A stretch of 64,000 bases of DNA from Myceligenerans crystallogenes. GTDB lineage: Bacteria > Actinomycetota > Actinomycetes > Actinomycetales > Cellulomonadaceae. Positions 51,851 to 59,974 of the stretch are shown one piece after another; the stretch's first letter is position 1; every line of letters begins with the position of its first letter. Location: NCBI RefSeq assembly GCF_039529775.1, contig NZ_BAAANL010000008.1, positions 62,001 to 126,000 of the forward strand, given 5' to 3'. Under the pieces are notes generated by a model. The model searched no databases. It worked only from the letters and a program-made list of their open reading frames with translations, and had not been told where the DNA came from. A program made the position numbers and the translations under genes.

Positions 51851-52645
51851 TCAGTGCGTGAGGATCTTCGACAGGAAGTCCTGCGCCCGCTCGGTCCGCG
51901 GGTTGGTGAAGAACTCGTCGGGGGTGGCCTCCTCGACGATCTGGCCGTCCGCCATGAAGACCACGCGGTCCGCGGCCTTGCGCGCGAAGCCCATCTCGTG
52001 GGTCACGACGATCATCGTCATGCCCTCCTTGGCGAGCCCCACCATGACGTCGAGCACCTCGTTGACCATCTCGGGGTCGAGCGCCGAGGTCGGCTCGTCG
52101 AACAGCATGACCTTGGGGTGCATCGCCAGGGCGCGCGCGATCGCGACGCGCTGCTGCTGCCCGCCGGACAGCTGCGCGGGCAGCTTGCGCGCCTGCGAGT
52201 CGACGCCGACGCGTGTCAGGAGCGCCATGGCCTCCTTCTCGGCGGCGGGCTTCGACAGGCCGCGGACCTTGCGCGGTCCGAGCGTCACGTTGTCCAGGAC
52301 GCTCTTGTGCGCGAACAGGTTGAACGACTGGAACACCATGCCGACGTCGGCCCGCAGCCGCGCCAGGGCGCGGCCCTCGGCGGGCAGCGGCAGGCCGTCG
52401 ACGGTGATCTCGCCGTGGTCGATGGTCTCGAGCCGGTTGATCGCGCGGCAGAGCGTCGACTTGCCCGAGCCGGACGGCCCGATGACGACGACGACCTCGC
52501 CGCGGCGTACCTCCAGCTCGATGTCCTGCAGCACGTGGAGCGCCCCGAAGTGCTTGTTCACGCGGCGGAGCGCGACGAGCGGCTCGTCGGCCTGGTCGGC
52601 GGTCCCCATGCTTGCGTCGGCGTCGCCGGTGGTCGCGATGTCCAT
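51851..52645 (-). CDS. gluA: glutamate-type ABC transporter ATPase GluA
   Basis: The 264-residue ATPase shows Walker A IGPSGSGKST (near residues 55-64), the signature LSGGQQQRVAIARAL, Walker B VMLFDEPTSALDP and the switch histidine in VVTHEMGFA. It is the first gene of the minus-strand gluABCD operon. The ATG at 52645 gives MDIATTGDADASMGTADQADEP, an N-terminus longer than the family core; the -10 element 6 bases upstream supports it. An internal ATG at 52609 would give the shorter conventional start. Confidence 0.94.
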   Translation of the reverse strand: MDIATTGDADASMGTADQADEPLVALRRVNKHFGALHVLQDIELEVRRGEVVVVIGPSGSGKSTLCRAINRLETIDHGEITVDGLPLPAEGRALARLRADVGMVFQSFNLFAHKSVLDNVTLGPRKVRGLSKPAAEKEAMALLTRVGVDSQARKLPAQLSGGQQQRVAIARALAMHPKVMLFDEPTSALDPEMVNEVLDVMVGLAKEGMTMIVVTHEMGFARKAADRVVFMADGQIVEEATPDEFFTNPRTERAQDFLSKILTH

Positions 52646-52651
52646 CCCTTG

Positions 52652-52657
52652 AACCTA
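52652..52657 (-). promoter_or_regulatory. -10 element of the gluABCD operon
   Basis: On the minus strand TAGGTT (TANNNT) lies 6 bases before the ATG at 52645, consistent with a leaderless mRNA. A short AAGGG overlaps the spacer. Confidence 0.5.
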
Positions 52658-52751
52658 ATCGATCTGGTGTTTCATCGCTGAGACATAGGCGTCACGGGGC
52701 GGCAACGGTTCGGTAACGGATGTCCGGAATCGGGGGATGGCGCCGCCCGGT

Positions 52752-53423
52752 TCATCCCAGGGTCGCCAGGGCGTACTCCGCCGGAAGATGGTCGTGCTCC
52801 TGCGGGAAGGGCCGGGTCGCGGCGGTCAGGCCGGGGGCCGCCAGCGCGAGGAGCTCCGCGATCCCGGGGTGCGGCGCGCCGGGATCGGCGGGCGCGACGG
52901 CGGCCGGCCCGGGCGTTCCGCCCGCGGCGGCCACGAGCGTCCCGCCGCCGGCCAGATGCCGCCCGACGACGCCGGCCGCGGCGTGCAGGGACGCCGCCCG
53001 GGAGCCGGGTTCCGCGTCGTCGCCGGCGGCCCTCTGCGGGGACTCACGACCGACGACGGCGGCCGTGGCCGGGATCTCCAGGACCGGGACCCGCGCGGCG
53101 TCCTCGCCCAGGGCCATGCCCAGGCAGAACAGTAGGACCGACGACGCCGTCCCGGCGAGCTCCCGCTCCACGGCCCAGGGAGCCGTGACATCGGCGGGAA
53201 GCGCGGCATCGGCGATCCCGGCGGCGGCGAACGTCGGGCGCAGCACCGCCGGCCCGCGGAACCCGTGCGGACCCGGCGCGAGCACCATCGGCGGCCCGGA
53301 TGCGGCAAGACCCGCCAGCGCCGCGCAGGCGGCCAGGCGCACGTCCCGCAGCGGGTCGGCGGCCCCGGCCGCACCCGGGACGAGCAGCGGGGTCGCGGGC
53401 AGGATCACGGCTCGGGTGAACAC
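52752..53423 (-). CDS. LigB-like class III extradiol dioxygenase-fold protein
   Basis: The 223-residue protein begins VFTRAVILPATPLLVPGAAG, matching the start (AAVCPHPPLLVP type) of the LigB-superfamily proteins encoded near miaA/dapF in Actinobacteria. However the usual N-terminal His ligands of active extradiol dioxygenases are not evident (PATPLL replaces PHPPLL), so the enzyme may be inactive or altered. The GTG at 53423 is selected because a TACCGT element lies 7 bases upstream. It is divergent from a YbjN gene. The function is unknown. Confidence 0.62.
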   Translation of the reverse strand: MFTRAVILPATPLLVPGAAGAADPLRDVRLAACAALAGLAASGPPMVLAPGPHGFRGPAVLRPTFAAAGIADAALPADVTAPWAVERELAGTASSVLLFCLGMALGEDAARVPVLEIPATAAVVGRESPQRAAGDDAEPGSRAASLHAAAGVVGRHLAGGGTLVAAAGGTPGPAAVAPADPGAPHPGIAELLALAAPGLTAATRPFPQEHDHLPAEYALATLG

Positions 53424-53430
53424 GTGGTTC

Positions 53431-53436
53431 ACGGTA
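53431..53436 (-). promoter_or_regulatory. -10 element of the LigB-like gene, leaderless start
   Basis: Minus-strand TACCGT is followed after 7 bases by the GTG at 53423. Confidence 0.45.
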
Positions 53437-53509
53437 GCCGAACGAGTGGTCCAGACCCCGCCATGAGAAAACTTTCGCGATTCCATGGGTGCTGCCCCCG
53501 CGCGCCGGG

Positions 53510-53515
53510 TACTGT
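53510..53515 (+). promoter_or_regulatory. -10 element of the first YbjN gene, leaderless start
   Basis: TACTGT (TANNNT) is followed after 6 bases by the GTG at 53522. Confidence 0.5.
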
Positions 53516-53521
53516 GGTTCG

Positions 53522-54121
53522 GTGAGGTTCTTCGGACCACGTCGTCGCGAGGCGGCGGAAGAGGGTGACCTGACCGGTCGGGGTACGCCCCGCCCCGGGC
53601 ATCCGGAGCTCTCGGACGACGAGTTGCAGTCCCGGGTGGAAGGTGTTCTCCTGCGCGAACTCGCCGGTGAGACGGACGATCCAGCAGTCGTACCCGAACC
53701 CCTCGACCGCGAGCGGGTCAAGAACTGGCTGGCCGACAACGGCTTCAGCTACTTCGTCGACTCCGAGGGCGACATCGGCGGGATGTGGCACGGCTGGCTG
53801 TTCCACTTCCTTGTCGTGGGTGAGGGCTCCGAGGTGCTCCAGGTGCGCGGCCAGTGGCACCGCGACCTGACCATCGAGCGCCTGGAGGAGGTCCTCGAGG
53901 TCTGCAACGACTGGAACGCCGAGTGGATCTGGCCCAAGACGTACGTCTGCGTCCGGGACAACGGCGCGGTGCTCGTCTACGCCGAGGTCACCGTCGACCT
54001 GGAGCACGGCGTCTCGGACCTGCAGCTCGACCAGCTCCTGCAGTGCGGCCTGACCTGCGGCTCGATGTTCTTCGAGCACCTGGACGAGGTTTACCCGGAC
54101 CCGCTGAGGTCCGCACCGTGA
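53522..54121 (+). CDS. YbjN-domain protein (first of a pair)
   Basis: The 199-residue protein has a YbjN-type domain at about residues 60-195: VKNWLADNGFSYFVDSEGDIGGMWHGWLFHFLVVG, VCNDWNAEWIWPKTYVCVRDNGAVLVYAEVTVDLEHGVSD. YbjN proteins adopt a type III secretion chaperone-like fold and have unclear regulatory roles. It is translationally coupled (GTGA overlap) to a second YbjN-domain gene, making a tandem pair that shares the NDWN motif; they probably form a heterodimer or paralogous pair. Confidence 0.82.
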   Translation: MRFFGPRRREAAEEGDLTGRGTPRPGHPELSDDELQSRVEGVLLRELAGETDDPAVVPEPLDRERVKNWLADNGFSYFVDSEGDIGGMWHGWLFHFLVVGEGSEVLQVRGQWHRDLTIERLEEVLEVCNDWNAEWIWPKTYVCVRDNGAVLVYAEVTVDLEHGVSDLQLDQLLQCGLTCGSMFFEHLDEVYPDPLRSAP

Positions 54122-54690
54122 AGCCCGGCAACGAACGGGTGAACGCGCGCCGGGCGACGCCCGGCTGGCTCACCCGGCTGTTCAACCCCCGCACGGACGA
54201 CGGCGCGCGCGGCGACGGCACGCGCGGTTCCTCCTCCGGGGACGACGTCGAGCTGCCGCGCCCGCTGAGCACCCAGCGGATCGCGGCGGACCTGGCGCGC
54301 CGCGGCTACAAGTTCCGCGTCGACCCCGACGGCGACGTCACCGGCACGTGGGACGGCAACCGCTTCTGGTTCCTGCTGCTGGGCGAGCACGACGAGATCC
54401 TCCAGATCCGCGGCCGCTGGGCCGGCAACCTGTCGGCGTCGTCGTCCCGCCTGAGCGTGCTGCAGGCGACGAACGACTGGAACCGCGAACGCATCTGGCC
54501 CAAGGTCTACGCCCGCTCGGAGCAGCACGGCCTGACCCTCTACTCGGAGGTCTCGGTCGACTTCGAGCACGGCGCCACGGACGACCAGCTCGCCCAGACG
54601 GTCTCCTGCGGCCTGGTCACGGCCGCCCAGTTCTTCGCCTCGGTCTCGGCCCTGACCCCGCCGCCCGAGATCACCGACGACGCCCGCTGA
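54118..54690 (+). CDS. YbjN-domain protein (second of a pair)
   Basis: The 190-residue protein repeats the YbjN architecture of its upstream neighbour: RIAADLARRGYKFRVDPDGDVTGTWDGNRFWFLLLG and ATNDWNRERIWPKVYARSEQHGLTLYSEVSVDFEHGATD. The N-terminal 45 residues are basic and low-complexity. The GTG at 54118 overlaps the previous stop. The duplication looks ancient because identity is limited to the core motif. It converges with miaB. Confidence 0.82.
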   Translation: MKPGNERVNARRATPGWLTRLFNPRTDDGARGDGTRGSSSGDDVELPRPLSTQRIAADLARRGYKFRVDPDGDVTGTWDGNRFWFLLLGEHDEILQIRGRWAGNLSASSSRLSVLQATNDWNRERIWPKVYARSEQHGLTLYSEVSVDFEHGATDDQLAQTVSCGLVTAAQFFASVSALTPPPEITDDAR

Positions 54691-54703
54691 GCTCCGCCGC
54701 GCC

Positions 54704-56386
54704 TCAGCGCGGGCCGATCGTGGGCATGCCCAGGGTGACCGGCGTGCCGGCCGCCGGGGCCGGTCCGTGGGAGTGGTGGTCGTCCCCGCCGCCCAGTCGG
54801 GCCTGCTCGCGGGCGGCCCAGGCGTCGCCGGAGCGGGTGCGGCGGACCGCGAAGCCCGAGTCCGGCCGGATCGCCGAGTCGGAGACGAGGAAGTGCGGGG
54901 CGGCCTGCGTGACCGTCACCGTGACCATGTCGCCGGGGCGGGGCAGGTGCGCCGGGAGGTCCGCGGTGTCCCGCAGGCGCGGGTCGTCGAGCGACTCCGG
55001 CTCGGACGGGAGGTGAGCGACGGGACTTGAACCCGTGACCCCTTCCTCGTCGGGCACGACCGGCAGCGCGAAGTGCACGAGCCGGTTGTCCGGCGCGCGG
55101 CCCGACAGGCGGCGCGCCGCGCCGTCCTTCTTGCCGGAGCCCTCCGCGACCAGGACCTCCAGGGTGCGGCCGATCTGCTGGTCGGCCTCCTCCTCCGAGA
55201 TGCGCTCCTGGAGGGCGAGCAGGCGCTCGAAGCGCTCCTGGACGACCTCCTTCGGGAGCTGGCCGTCCATCGTGGCGGCGGGCGTGCCCGGGCGCTTCGA
55301 GTACTGGAACATGAACGCCGAGCTGAAGCGGGCGGCCTCGACCACGCGCAGGGTCTCGGCGAAGTCCTCCTCGGTCTCGCCCGGGAAGCCGACGATGATG
55401 TCGGTGGTGATCGCGGCGTCCGGCATGGCGGCGCGGACGCGGTCCAGGATGCCGAGGAACTTCTCGGACCGGTAGGAGCGGCGCATCGCGCGCAGGATGC
55501 GGTCCGAGCCGGACTGCAGCGGCATGTGCAGCTGCGGCATGACGTTGGGGGTCTGGGCCATCGCCTCGATGACGTCGTCGGTGAACGCGGCCGGGTGCGG
55601 CGACGTGAACCGGACGCGCTCCAGGCCCTCGATCCTCCCGCAGGCGCGCAGCAGCTTCGCGAACGCGCCCCGGTCGCCGAACTCCACGCCGTACGAGTTC
55701 ACGTTCTGGCCCAGCAGGGTCACCTCGACGGCGCCCGCCGCGACCAGCGCCTCGACCTCCGCGAGGATCTCGCCAGGGCGGCGGTCGCGCTCCTTGCCGC
55801 GCAGGTGCGGCACGATGCAGAACGTGCACGTGTTGTTGCAGCCCACCGAGATCGACACCCAGCCCGCGTAGACCGACTCGCGGCGCGTGGGCAGCGTGGA
55901 CGGGAAGACCTGCAGCGACTCGGCGATCTCCACCTCGGCGGCCTCGTTGTGCCGCGCGCGCTCCAGCAGCACCGGCAGCGCGTCGAGGTTGTGCGTGCCG
56001 AAGACGACGTCGACCCACGGCGCCTTCTCGACGATCGTGCCGCGGTCCTTCTGCGCGAGGCAGCCGCCCACGGCGATCTGCATGCCGGGCCGCCGCGCCT
56101 TGAGGCTCGCGAGCTGGCCCAGGTTCCCGTACAGGCGCGTGGCGGCGTTCTCGCGGACCGCGCACGTGTTGATGACGACGACGTCCGCCCGGCTCGCCGC
56201 CTCGTCCTCGCCGCTGGCGCGCGTGTAACCGGCCTGCTCGAGCATGCCGGCCATGTGCTCGGAGTCGTGCACGTTCATCTGGCAGCCGAGCGTGCGCACC
56301 ATGTAGGTGCGGCGCGCCTCGGCGGCGTCGGGCGTCCCGGCGTCGGGCGAGGCAGGGACGGGTGCGGGAATCGTTGGCGTGGACAT
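54704..56386 (-). CDS. miaB: tRNA-2-methylthio-N6-dimethylallyladenosine synthase MiaB
   Basis: MiaB adds a methylthio group to i6A37 in tRNAs, using two [4Fe-4S] clusters and SAM; the i6A precursor is made by MiaA, encoded just across the divergent gap. The 560-residue protein has the N-terminal cluster cysteines (TLGCQMN, NTCAVRENA, GGCLAQ), the radical SAM CNNTCTFC near residue 185 and a TRAM domain. The C-terminal part is longer than usual and contains an in-frame segment (GVTGSSPVAH) whose DNA at 55012-55046 matches the 3' half of a tRNA. The ATG at 56386 follows a TAGAAT element. Confidence 0.95.
   Translation of the reverse strand: MSTPTIPAPVPASPDAGTPDAAEARRTYMVRTLGCQMNVHDSEHMAGMLEQAGYTRASGEDEAASRADVVVINTCAVRENAATRLYGNLGQLASLKARRPGMQIAVGGCLAQKDRGTIVEKAPWVDVVFGTHNLDALPVLLERARHNEAAEVEIAESLQVFPSTLPTRRESVYAGWVSISVGCNNTCTFCIVPHLRGKERDRRPGEILAEVEALVAAGAVEVTLLGQNVNSYGVEFGDRGAFAKLLRACGRIEGLERVRFTSPHPAAFTDDVIEAMAQTPNVMPQLHMPLQSGSDRILRAMRRSYRSEKFLGILDRVRAAMPDAAITTDIIVGFPGETEEDFAETLRVVEAARFSSAFMFQYSKRPGTPAATMDGQLPKEVVQERFERLLALQERISEEEADQQIGRTLEVLVAEGSGKKDGAARRLSGRAPDNRLVHFALPVVPDEEGVTGSSPVAHLPSEPESLDDPRLRDTADLPAHLPRPGDMVTVTVTQAAPHFLVSDSAIRPDSGFAVRRTRSGDAWAAREQARLGGGDDHHSHGPAPAAGTPVTLGMPTIGPR
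55012..55046 (-). other. tRNA 3'-half-like sequence inside miaB
   Basis: Read on the miaB coding strand this is GGAAG (anticodon-stem side), a 5-base variable region GGGTC, a perfect T-arm (ACGGG/TTCAAGT/CCCGT, 55020-55036) and 7 bases of acceptor strand CGCTCAC plus a discriminator C. No matching 5' half exists nearby and no CCA follows. Translation gives the EEGVTGSSPVAHL type peptide often seen when tRNA 3' ends are read as protein. Confidence 0.55.
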
Positions 56387-56394
56387 CGCCGCCA

Positions 56395-56400
56395 ATTCTA
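56395..56400 (-). promoter_or_regulatory. -10 element of miaB
   Basis: Minus-strand TAGAAT is 8 bases before the ATG at 56386, so the leader would be one or two bases at most. Confidence 0.45.
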
Positions 56401-56492
56401 CGTTCGCCCCCGGGCGGCCACCGAAATGCCTCCTGACCACGATCCCGGCCCGTCACGGCAGCGGCGCCGGCACGGGCCACGTGCCTCCGACG

Positions 56493-56498
56493 TAGGGT
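56493..56498 (+). promoter_or_regulatory. -10 element of miaA, decides its start
   Basis: TAGGGT (TANNNT) ends 7 bases before the GTG at 56506 and overlaps the alternative upstream GTG at 56497, so the shorter start is favoured. Confidence 0.55.
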
Positions 56499-56505
56499 GG
56501 ACGCC

Positions 56506-57480
56506 GTGATCATCGCCGTCGTCGGGCCCACCGCCACCGGGAAGTCGGATCTGGGGCTGGATCTCGCCGAGGCGCTCGCGGGGCCCGCCGAGATCGTCAA
56601 CGCCGACGCCTATCAGCTCTACCGGGGCATGGACATCGGGACGGCCAAGGTGCGCGAACAGGAGCGGCGCGGCGTCCCGCACCACCAGCTCGACGTCCTC
56701 GACCCCCACGAGGACGCCTCGGTCGCCCGCTACCAGGCCGCGGCCCGCGCCGACATCGCCGGGATCGAGGCGCGGGGCGCGCGCGCCGTCGTCGTCGGCG
56801 GCAGCGGCCTGTACGTGCGCGCCCTGCTCGACGACATGAACTTCCCCGGCACGGACCCCGGGGTCCGTGCGCGGCTGGAGGAGCGGGCCGAGCGGGAGGG
56901 GCGGCGGGCGCTGCACGAGGAGCTCGCGCGGCTCGATCCCGCCGCGGCCGCGTCCATCGGCCCGGCCAACACCCGCCGCATCGTGCGCGCCCTGGAGGTC
57001 ATCGAGCTGACCGGCGCGCCCTACACCGCGAACCTCCCGCGCCAGGAGTACGTGCGCCCCGCCGTGCAGCTCGGCCTGGACTGCGACCGCGCCGCGCTCG
57101 ACGCACGCGTCGGGGCGCGCGTCGAACGGATGTGGGACACCGGCCTCGTCGACGAGGTCCGGCGCCTGGCCTCGCCCGAGCAGGGCGGCACGGGACCGGG
57201 CCTCGGCGTCACCGCCGCCCGCGCGGTCGGCTACGCGGAGATCCTGGCCTGGTTCCGCGGCGAGCTCACCGAGCACGAGGCCCGCGAGCACATCACCGCG
57301 AACACCCGCCGGCTGGCCCGCAAGCAGATGGGCTGGTTCGGCCGCGACCCGCGCGTCCAGTGGCTCGACGCCGCCTCGCCCACGCTGCTCGACGACGCGC
57401 TCCAGGTCGTGGCCGCGGCCGGCGCCGGGACCCTGCCCCGGCCCGGCGAGGGTCCGGTCCGCCGTAGTCTTGGCGCATGA
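56506..57480 (+). CDS. miaA: tRNA dimethylallyltransferase MiaA
   Basis: MiaA transfers the dimethylallyl group to A37 of tRNAs reading U-starting codons, the substrate for MiaB. The 324-residue protein has the P-loop GPTATGKS at residues 7-14, the DMAPP/tRNA-binding region NADAYQLYRGMDIGTAK and GVPHHQLDVLDP, and the C-terminal GYAEILAWFRG and RLARKQMGWFGRDPRVQWLD. The GTG at 56506 is chosen over 56497 because the latter lies inside the -10 element. Its stop overlaps the dapF ATG by four bases. Confidence 0.95.
   Translation: MIIAVVGPTATGKSDLGLDLAEALAGPAEIVNADAYQLYRGMDIGTAKVREQERRGVPHHQLDVLDPHEDASVARYQAAARADIAGIEARGARAVVVGGSGLYVRALLDDMNFPGTDPGVRARLEERAEREGRRALHEELARLDPAAAASIGPANTRRIVRALEVIELTGAPYTANLPRQEYVRPAVQLGLDCDRAALDARVGARVERMWDTGLVDEVRRLASPEQGGTGPGLGVTAARAVGYAEILAWFRGELTEHEAREHITANTRRLARKQMGWFGRDPRVQWLDAASPTLLDDALQVVAAAGAGTLPRPGEGPVRRSLGA
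57465..57470 (+). promoter_or_regulatory. internal -10 element before dapF
   Basis: TAGTCT (TANNNT) inside the end of miaA lies 6 bases before the dapF ATG at 57477. dapF may thus also be expressed from its own leaderless transcript. Confidence 0.4.
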
Positions 57481-58418
57481 AGATCGAGTTCACCAAGGGA
57501 CACGGCACGCACAACGACTTCGTCCTCGTCGCCGACCCGAAGGACGAGCTCGAGCTCGACGCCGCCACCGTGCGGCGCCTCACCGACCGCCGCGGCGGCA
57601 TCGGGGCCGACGGCGTCATCCGCCTCACCTCCACCGCGTCGGTCGCCGCGGCCGGCGAGACGATCGGCGACGAGATCCTCGCGGAGGAACCGTCGGCCAT
57701 CTGGTTCATGGACTACCGCAACGCCGACGGCTCCGTCGCCGAGATGTGCGGCAACGGCGTCCGCGTCTTCGCCGCGTTCGCCGAGAAGCTCGGGCTGGTC
57801 TCGTTCGGCACCGGCGGCCGCGCCGCCACGTCGTCGTCGAACGGCGTCCTGGCCCTCGGCACCCGCGGCGGCGTCAAGCGCGTGCGCAAGGAACCCAACG
57901 GCTGGTACGCCGTCGACATGGGCCCGTGGACGCTGCCCGGCGGCGACGCCGCGCGCGAGGCCGGGTACGACGCCGGCGTCGCCGTGCGCGGCTGGGACGC
58001 CCCGCGCCCCGGGCTGTCCGTGGACCTCGGCAACCCGCACACGGTGGTCGCCCTGGCCGGGGCGAGCGAGCTGGAGGGCCTCGACCTGACCGTGGCCCCC
58101 GAGGTCGCCCCGACGCCGCCGCACGGGACCAACGTCGAGCTCGTCGTCCCGCTCGGCGACGAGACCGCCCCCACCGGCGAGCCCGCGGGCCGCATCCGCA
58201 TGCGCGTCCACGAGCGCGGCGTGGGGGAGACGCAGTCCTGCGGCACGGGCGCGTGCGCCGCGGCGCTCGCGGTGCGCGCCTGGCAGGGCGAGACGGCACC
58301 CGACACGTGGTTCGTCGAGATCCCCGGCGGCGAGGTGCGCGTGCGCGCGCTGCCGAACGGCAACGTCGAGCTGGCCGGCCCGGCGGAGCTCGTGTACACG
58401 GGGCAGCTGGCGCTGTAG
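57477..58418 (+). CDS. dapF: diaminopimelate epimerase
   Basis: DapF interconverts LL- and meso-diaminopimelate, giving the precursor for lysine and for cross-linking peptidoglycan. The 313-residue protein has both catalytic cysteines: Cys91 in EMCGNGVRVF and Cys255 in QSCGTGACAAA. It starts MKIEFTKGHGTHNDFVLVAD, typical of the family. The ATG overlaps the miaA stop by four bases; an internal -10 element may add independent expression. Confidence 0.97.
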   Translation: MKIEFTKGHGTHNDFVLVADPKDELELDAATVRRLTDRRGGIGADGVIRLTSTASVAAAGETIGDEILAEEPSAIWFMDYRNADGSVAEMCGNGVRVFAAFAEKLGLVSFGTGGRAATSSSNGVLALGTRGGVKRVRKEPNGWYAVDMGPWTLPGGDAAREAGYDAGVAVRGWDAPRPGLSVDLGNPHTVVALAGASELEGLDLTVAPEVAPTPPHGTNVELVVPLGDETAPTGEPAGRIRMRVHERGVGETQSCGTGACAAALAVRAWQGETAPDTWFVEIPGGEVRVRALPNGNVELAGPAELVYTGQLAL

Positions 58419-58475
58419 CGCTATCCTTTCGCGGCCGGTGACCATCGGCGCCCGCGCCGTGAGAAGGACCCGCCG

Positions 58476-59270
58476 ATGCCGATGACGCCGTTCACGGGAC
58501 CCTGGTACGTCCTCCTGTTGCTGTGCGCCGGGGCCGGGCTCGCGTTCCACCTGACGTTCGTGCGGCGGCCGCTGCCGCTGCGGACCCGGGCGCTCGCGGC
58601 GCTCGCGATCCTGAACGTGCTGTTCTCGGTGACCTTCCACGTCGCCTACCTGACCGACGAGTCCGTCCGCTTCCCGTTCTGGCAGAACCTGCCCCTCCAC
58701 CTCTGCACGATCACGTCGTGGCTGCTCCCCGTCGCGGTGCTGGCGGACCGGCGGCCGCTGCGGGTCCTGATGTTCTTCCCGGGCGTGATCGCCGGCGCGC
58801 TCGCGCTGGCGTCGGCCGGGCCGCTGTACTGGGGGCACCCGGTGTGGGACCCCAAGACGTTCTTCTGGGTGGCGCACGCGCTGAACGCCGTCATCGGCTG
58901 CCTGATCGCCTCGCTCGGCCTGTACCGGCCGACCTACCGCGACGCCGTGCTCGCCCTGCCGTACACGGTGGCGCTGGCAGGCTGCGTGCTGCCGGTCACG
59001 CTGCTGCTGCGGGCGACCGTGGAGCCCGGCGCGAACTACTTCTTCGTGTTCGATCCCGAGGGCGCCGGGATCCTGGAGCTGCTGCACACGATGATCCCCG
59101 TGCCGATCCTCTACGAGGTCCCGCTGCTGCCCGTGGTGCTGCCCGTGTTCCTGCTCCAGGTGGCGGTGTTCCGGGCGCTGTCGCGGATCAGGCCGGCCGG
59201 GTCGCCCGCAGGATCCGGAAGCCCTTCGACGTCGCCTCACGGTTCGTCGGAAGCCCCAGGTCGGAGCTGA
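58476..59270 (+). CDS. YwaF/TMEM164-like integral membrane protein
   Basis: The 264-residue protein has six or seven hydrophobic helices and the motif FWQNLPLHLCTITSWLLPVAVL, a signature of the YwaF family (TIGR02206). Related TMEM164 proteins in animals are acyltransferases, but no enzyme function is established for bacterial members. Its 3' end overlaps the convergent methyltransferase gene by 83 bases. The start ATG at 58476 follows a GAGAAGGA-like site at 58459-58467. Confidence 0.85.
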   Translation: MPMTPFTGPWYVLLLLCAGAGLAFHLTFVRRPLPLRTRALAALAILNVLFSVTFHVAYLTDESVRFPFWQNLPLHLCTITSWLLPVAVLADRRPLRVLMFFPGVIAGALALASAGPLYWGHPVWDPKTFFWVAHALNAVIGCLIASLGLYRPTYRDAVLALPYTVALAGCVLPVTLLLRATVEPGANYFFVFDPEGAGILELLHTMIPVPILYEVPLLPVVLPVFLLQVAVFRALSRIRPAGSPAGSGSPSTSPHGSSEAPGRS

Positions 59271-59811
59271 TCCACCCCGCGAGCGAGTCGGCGCCCAGCT
59301 GCTTGCTCACCACCAGCCACGCGTCGGCGCCCGGCGCGAGCCGGGTGAGCCACCGGCGCAGCATCTCGTGCAGCGCCTCCTTGCCGATCCGGATCGCCGG
59401 GTTGGACCACACGGCCGCGAACCGCACGTCCTCCGGCACGTCGTCCGGCGTCACCGCGCGGACGTTGTCCAGGCCCAGCCGCTCCGCGGTGCGCCGGGTC
59501 AGGTCGAGCGCGCGCTCGTTCACGTCGACGGCCCAGACGGTCGCCTCCGGCGACCGCAGCGCCAGCGTCAGCGCGATCGGGCCCCAGCCGCAGCCCAGGT
59601 CCAGCAGGTCGCCCGACGACGGCGGCGCGGGCACCTCACCCAGCAGGATCGTCGTGCCCTTGTCCACACCGCCCGGCGAGAACACCCCGGCCGCCACGTC
59701 CGCCTCGATCTCCTGCCCGGCCAGCCGCACGCGGATGGTCCGCAGGTCCTCGGCGGAGGCGGGCTGCGCGGTGAAGTAGTGGTCGCTGGGGGCGGCGTCG
59801 TCCTGGGGCAC
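59188..59811 (-). CDS. class I SAM-dependent methyltransferase (RsmC/MTS type)
   Basis: The 207-residue protein has the small-methyltransferase core: LLDLGCGWGPIALTLALRSP (motif I, near residues 67-86), VDVNERALDLTRRTAERL and a motif IV region WSNPAIRIGKEALHEMLRRWL. The family normally has NPP at this point; here the second Pro is Ala (NPA), an unusual change close to the active site. It probably methylates guanine N2 in rRNA like RsmC or is a related RNA methyltransferase. It converges with and overlaps the YwaF-like gene. Confidence 0.85.
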   Translation of the reverse strand: MPQDDAAPSDHYFTAQPASAEDLRTIRVRLAGQEIEADVAAGVFSPGGVDKGTTILLGEVPAPPSSGDLLDLGCGWGPIALTLALRSPEATVWAVDVNERALDLTRRTAERLGLDNVRAVTPDDVPEDVRFAAVWSNPAIRIGKEALHEMLRRWLTRLAPGADAWLVVSKQLGADSLAGWISSDLGLPTNREATSKGFRILRATRPA

Positions 59812-59974
59812 GGCACGATCCTATGCAGGGCACGAGCAGGCCGGGCACTCCGCTCGTCGGGTGCCGTCGCCGGGTGCCGCCGTCATACATGACGCGCACA
59901 GCGAAATCCCGTGGAAAGCGTGCGGGGACCGTGGGATCCTGGGGGAACACGTAGTTCCCTGAGAAAGGCAGTAC

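Noticed and set aside
55012..55090. Complete tRNA gene inside miaB
   Set aside because: No D-arm, anticodon loop or complementary 5' acceptor strand is found on the upstream side; only the 3' half is present.
59943..59959. GGGAAC/GTTCCC repeat before hflX as an SOS box
   Set aside because: Spacing is 5 bases instead of 4 and the outer C/G of the LexA consensus are missing; it is better described as a small hairpin.
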